From assembly GCF_036322585.1 (NCBI RefSeq), contig NZ_AP024600.1, positions 4,030,001-4,094,000 of the forward strand: a stretch of 64,000 bases of DNA. Direction: 5' to 3'. Numbering within the stretch: the stretch's first letter is position 1; each line of letters begins with the position of its first letter. This DNA comes from Luteolibacter sp. LG18 (GTDB taxonomy: Bacteria; Verrucomicrobiota; Verrucomicrobiia; Verrucomicrobiales; Akkermansiaceae). The notes under the pieces are model-generated. The model saw only the letters and a program-made list of their open reading frames with translations. It was not told the origin of the DNA and did not search any database. Positions 61,915-64,000 of this stretch are shown here, one piece after another. A program made the translations under genes and the position numbers.

Positions 61915-62622
61915 TCAATTGCTGGCCGAGGAGGCGTCGGCGGAAGCCATCACCTGTTGCACCCGGTCGGGAATACTGCGCAGGTTCATCCGGCCGGAAT
62001 CCTCGTCACGATAGATGCACAGCAGCCAGCGGCGGTCCTTGCGAATGGCGCAGCGGGTTTCGGTCAGGAGGTTCCAGCGGTTGCAATCGAAGAATTCAAA
62101 TCGGGAAGGCACGACGGCCCCCGGCTCACCCTCCAGCTTCAAGTCGCCCGTGGTCGCCGACTTCAAGTCGATGAGCGATCTCCCGATCGCTCCGCGCACG
62201 GCGAAGGGGGACAGATTCACGATCCGGTAGGTGCCGAAGGGGAAGGAAGCTTCGGCATGGTCCATGAGCGTGCAGCGGTAGGGCTCCGGGCTGCCTGAGG
62301 ACCCTGGAAGCAACAGTAGCAGCGCGCGGGACATCGGGGCGGTGACCTTGGCGGAGCCGATGACCGGCCAGGTGACCTTGCCATCCGGAGCCGTGAGTTG
62401 GCGATGAAGCGTGATGCGTCCGTCCGTCACCAACGCCTGGACCGGTCCGGTGATGTTCGCGGTGGAGAGCTCCACGTCCTGGTAGGTGGTTTCCCCGGTG
62501 CGGATGGCGAGTTGTTTGGTGTCCGGGGCGAACTGGAAGCAATACAGCGAGACATCGACATGCGGCGGAGTGTCCGCATGCGCGAGCAGGGTGGTGGCGA
62601 GGAGAGCGAAGAGGAATTTCAT
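61915..62622 (-). CDS. Exported protein of unknown function next to pseudopilin-type gene
   Basis: The ATG at 62622 starts MKFLFALLATTLLAHA, a signal peptide; an ATG at 62649 overlaps the upstream stop but would mask the leader. The 235-residue protein is beta-rich with EPYRCTLMDHAEASFPFGTY and a later FEFFDCNRWNLL segment. I recognise no family. It lies 19 nt past the stop of the large protein at the right edge on the same strand and is probably co-transcribed. Confidence 0.65.
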   Translation of the reverse strand: MKFLFALLATTLLAHADTPPHVDVSLYCFQFAPDTKQLAIRTGETTYQDVELSTANITGPVQALVTDGRITLHRQLTAPDGKVTWPVIGSAKVTAPMSRALLLLLPGSSGSPEPYRCTLMDHAEASFPFGTYRIVNLSPFAVRGAIGRSLIDLKSATTGDLKLEGEPGAVVPSRFEFFDCNRWNLLTETRCAIRKDRRWLLCIYRDEDSGRMNLRSIPDRVQQVMASADASSASN

Positions 62623-62641
62623 GAAGGATGGGTGGTGGAAG

Positions 62642-64000
62642 TTAGACATCCGAAGGGCGGAGCCAGCGGAACGAAACGATTTCGAAGCGGCGGCCGAAGG
62701 CCACGTTCACCGCATTCATGGGAGTGGCAGTGGGGGCTTCCTCGGGATTGACGTAGGCGGGCACGCGCTGGACCACCGTCTCGCACCAGGCCTTCCGAAG
62801 ATGGCCCTCGTCGTCCGAGGCTTCTCCATACGCGCGGATGCAGAACGTGTCGCCACGCGTCGTGAGGATTGGGCCGAGCGGTGTGAGAATGTCCGCCTGG
62901 TTGATTACGCCGGGAGCTCCATCGGCGGTGTTGGCATTGGCCGCGGCGGGGTTGGTCACTCCCGGGAGGCTCAAGTTGTGCGAGGGATCGAGCACCCCGC
63001 CGTTCACGCCGGATCGGCTGATCGCCGCATCCACCGCGCCCTTCGCCGCGAGTTCGTCGGAGCCGGGTCGGCGGTTGACAAACTCCGCGAGGGATTGGAA
63101 CGGGCCGCGTTTGCGGATCTCGGCCACGATCTCCTTCGCGAGGACCTTGATCTGATCGCGGTTCAGGCGGCGGTAGCCGTTCCATTTCGCGAGGTCCGCC
63201 TCTGTTGGCGCGGTGGTGTCCTCGTATGCGTCGCCGGTGGGCGCCGAGTGGCGGAGCACGGGGACCCCGTTATTTTGGACTTCGGCGAGCTGACCGCTTT
63301 TGAGGGATGGCGAGGCCTCGCCGAAATTGCTGGCGAGCAGCGCTTCCCAGGCGGCGATGCTGGTGGAGTTGACATTGAAGGGGCCATCAACCCGGAGGTA
63401 GGCCGCGATCTGCTTGTAGGCCTCGCTGGAGGATGAAAGAGTCTGCGTCAGTGTGGCCGGATTTTCGCCGCCGGGGTTCGGCAGGAAGCGTGGGTTCGGG
63501 AGTGGCGTGTTGCTCGTGAAGAACTCGCCCAGCATCTGGCGGGCGCTCCTTGGATTCGAGAAACGCGGGAGCGTGCGGTCCGCGGCGGAGGAGAGAAAGT
63601 AGGAGTCGAAGAGCGCGTTGTTCGCCAGGTAGCAATGGTCGAGGTAGGTGCGTGATCCCGCGGTGCTGGTGACCGCGGATGTGTCCATCAGCGGACTGGG
63701 ATGGGAACCGCCGATGATCTGGCTGGTGAGGGGGAGCTGGCCACCTTGGTTCAGAGGCGCGTTCCGGAGCTGGAAGAGCGAACCTGCCGGCGCCATCGGC
63801 AGTGAGTTGAAAGTGGCGAGGGACGTGCCGCTCTGGGCGTAAATACCAGGTCCACCGTAGCCGCGGTTGCGGGTGTTGCTGATCTCGACAGTGGGGCTGC
63901 TCATCCAGTCCGTCATGGGCTCCCACTGGAATTCATACTGTTGGTGGTTCCAGCTTTCGGTTTGGTCGAGCCCCTCGGACGCATAGAGGTTCACCGGGCT
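62642..64000 (-). CDS. 3' end of a large pseudopilin-cluster type protein (Verru_Chthon cassette A-like)
   Basis: The frame stays open to the window edge, so the start lies outside; the 452 residues seen are the C-terminal part. A GTG at 63994 is not needed as a start. Features are RTYLDHCYLANNALFDSY, a repeated Asn/Pro-rich middle, then a GspK-like helical patch (PFQSLAEFVNRRPGSDEL) and RGDTFCIRAYGEA near the end. Similar proteins sit with pilin-like genes in Verrucomicrobia and are known as cassette protein A. The exact family needs a profile search. Confidence 0.5.
   Translation of the reverse strand, partial: SPVNLYASEGLDQTESWNHQQYEFQWEPMTDWMSSPTVEISNTRNRGYGGPGIYAQSGTSLATFNSLPMAPAGSLFQLRNAPLNQGGQLPLTSQIIGGSHPSPLMDTSAVTSTAGSRTYLDHCYLANNALFDSYFLSSAADRTLPRFSNPRSARQMLGEFFTSNTPLPNPRFLPNPGGENPATLTQTLSSSSEAYKQIAAYLRVDGPFNVNSTSIAAWEALLASNFGEASPSLKSGQLAEVQNNGVPVLRHSAPTGDAYEDTTAPTEADLAKWNGYRRLNRDQIKVLAKEIVAEIRKRGPFQSLAEFVNRRPGSDELAAKGAVDAAISRSGVNGGVLDPSHNLSLPGVTNPAAANANTADGAPGVINQADILTPLGPILTTRGDTFCIRAYGEASDDEGHLRKAWCETVVQRVPAYVNPEEAPTATPMNAVNVAFGRRFEIVSFRWLRPSDV

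Overview
The window reads as chromosomal DNA of a GC-rich, free-living member of the Verrucomicrobiota, most like Luteolibacter or a relative in Verrucomicrobiaceae/Akkermansiaceae. The signs are: two short PEP-CTERM proteins with C-terminal VPEP motifs, giant exported proteins with autotransporter-type beta-strand repeats, an ECF sigma/FecR pair, a beta-propeller hybrid sensor kinase, several secreted sugar-active enzymes, and many genes with no clear Shine-Dalgarno sequence. No rRNA, tRNA, phage or CRISPR was found. The organism call is inference from gene content; no marker gene is present.

Left part (1-12.4 kb, almost all minus strand). A glycoside hydrolase cut by the window edge, a secreted aldose 1-epimerase, a D-2-hydroxyacid dehydrogenase, a tightly overlapping operon (secretin-fold exported protein, sensor kinase, OmpR-type regulator), and two tandem paralogues that fuse a cadherin-like domain, a glucose/sorbosone dehydrogenase propeller and a dihaem cytochrome c region. 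A 42-nt relic of a second epimerase gene lies between the epimerase and the dehydrogenase.

Middle part (12.5-30 kb). A plus-strand run holds a DUF5069 protein, a fusion of tRNA U34 hydroxylase (TrhO) with an RluA-type pseudouridine synthase, a large secreted cytochrome c protein, a DUF885 peptidase-like protein and an unknown coiled-coil protein. A 172-bp MITE-like element with terminal inverted repeats supplies the stop codon of the fusion gene. Then come an ABC-F ATPase, three exported proteins of unknown function, a cyclophilin, a gene-free AT-rich stretch, a beta-repeat giant and a PEP-CTERM protein.

30-37 kb is a sugar or sugar-acid utilisation locus: an XylR/AraC-type regulator diverges from an MFS transporter, an FAD oxidoreductase and a discoidin/(alpha/alpha)6-barrel exported enzyme. 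36.9-46 kb is a complete cbb3 oxidase locus: ccoS, fused ccoNO, ccoQ, monohaem ccoP, ccoG, a 49-residue membrane protein, a SafE-type protein and the copper ATPase ccoI, followed by a PocR/AraC regulator. A similar 16-nt motif lies upstream of both ccoS and ccoI.

Right part (46-64 kb). A second beta-repeat giant, a NarL-type regulator with a propeller sensor kinase divergent from a GH78 alpha-L-rhamnosidase, an ECF sigma/FecR pair downstream of a beta-helix protein, a second PEP-CTERM protein, an exported unknown, and the 3' end of a large pseudopilin-cluster type protein that runs off the window.

Overall theme: secreted polysaccharide breakdown under two-component, AraC and ECF control, joined to periplasmic cytochrome c dehydrogenases and a high-affinity terminal oxidase. 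Four otherwise unrelated exported proteins share one C-terminal module, which may be a local surface-anchoring or sorting device.
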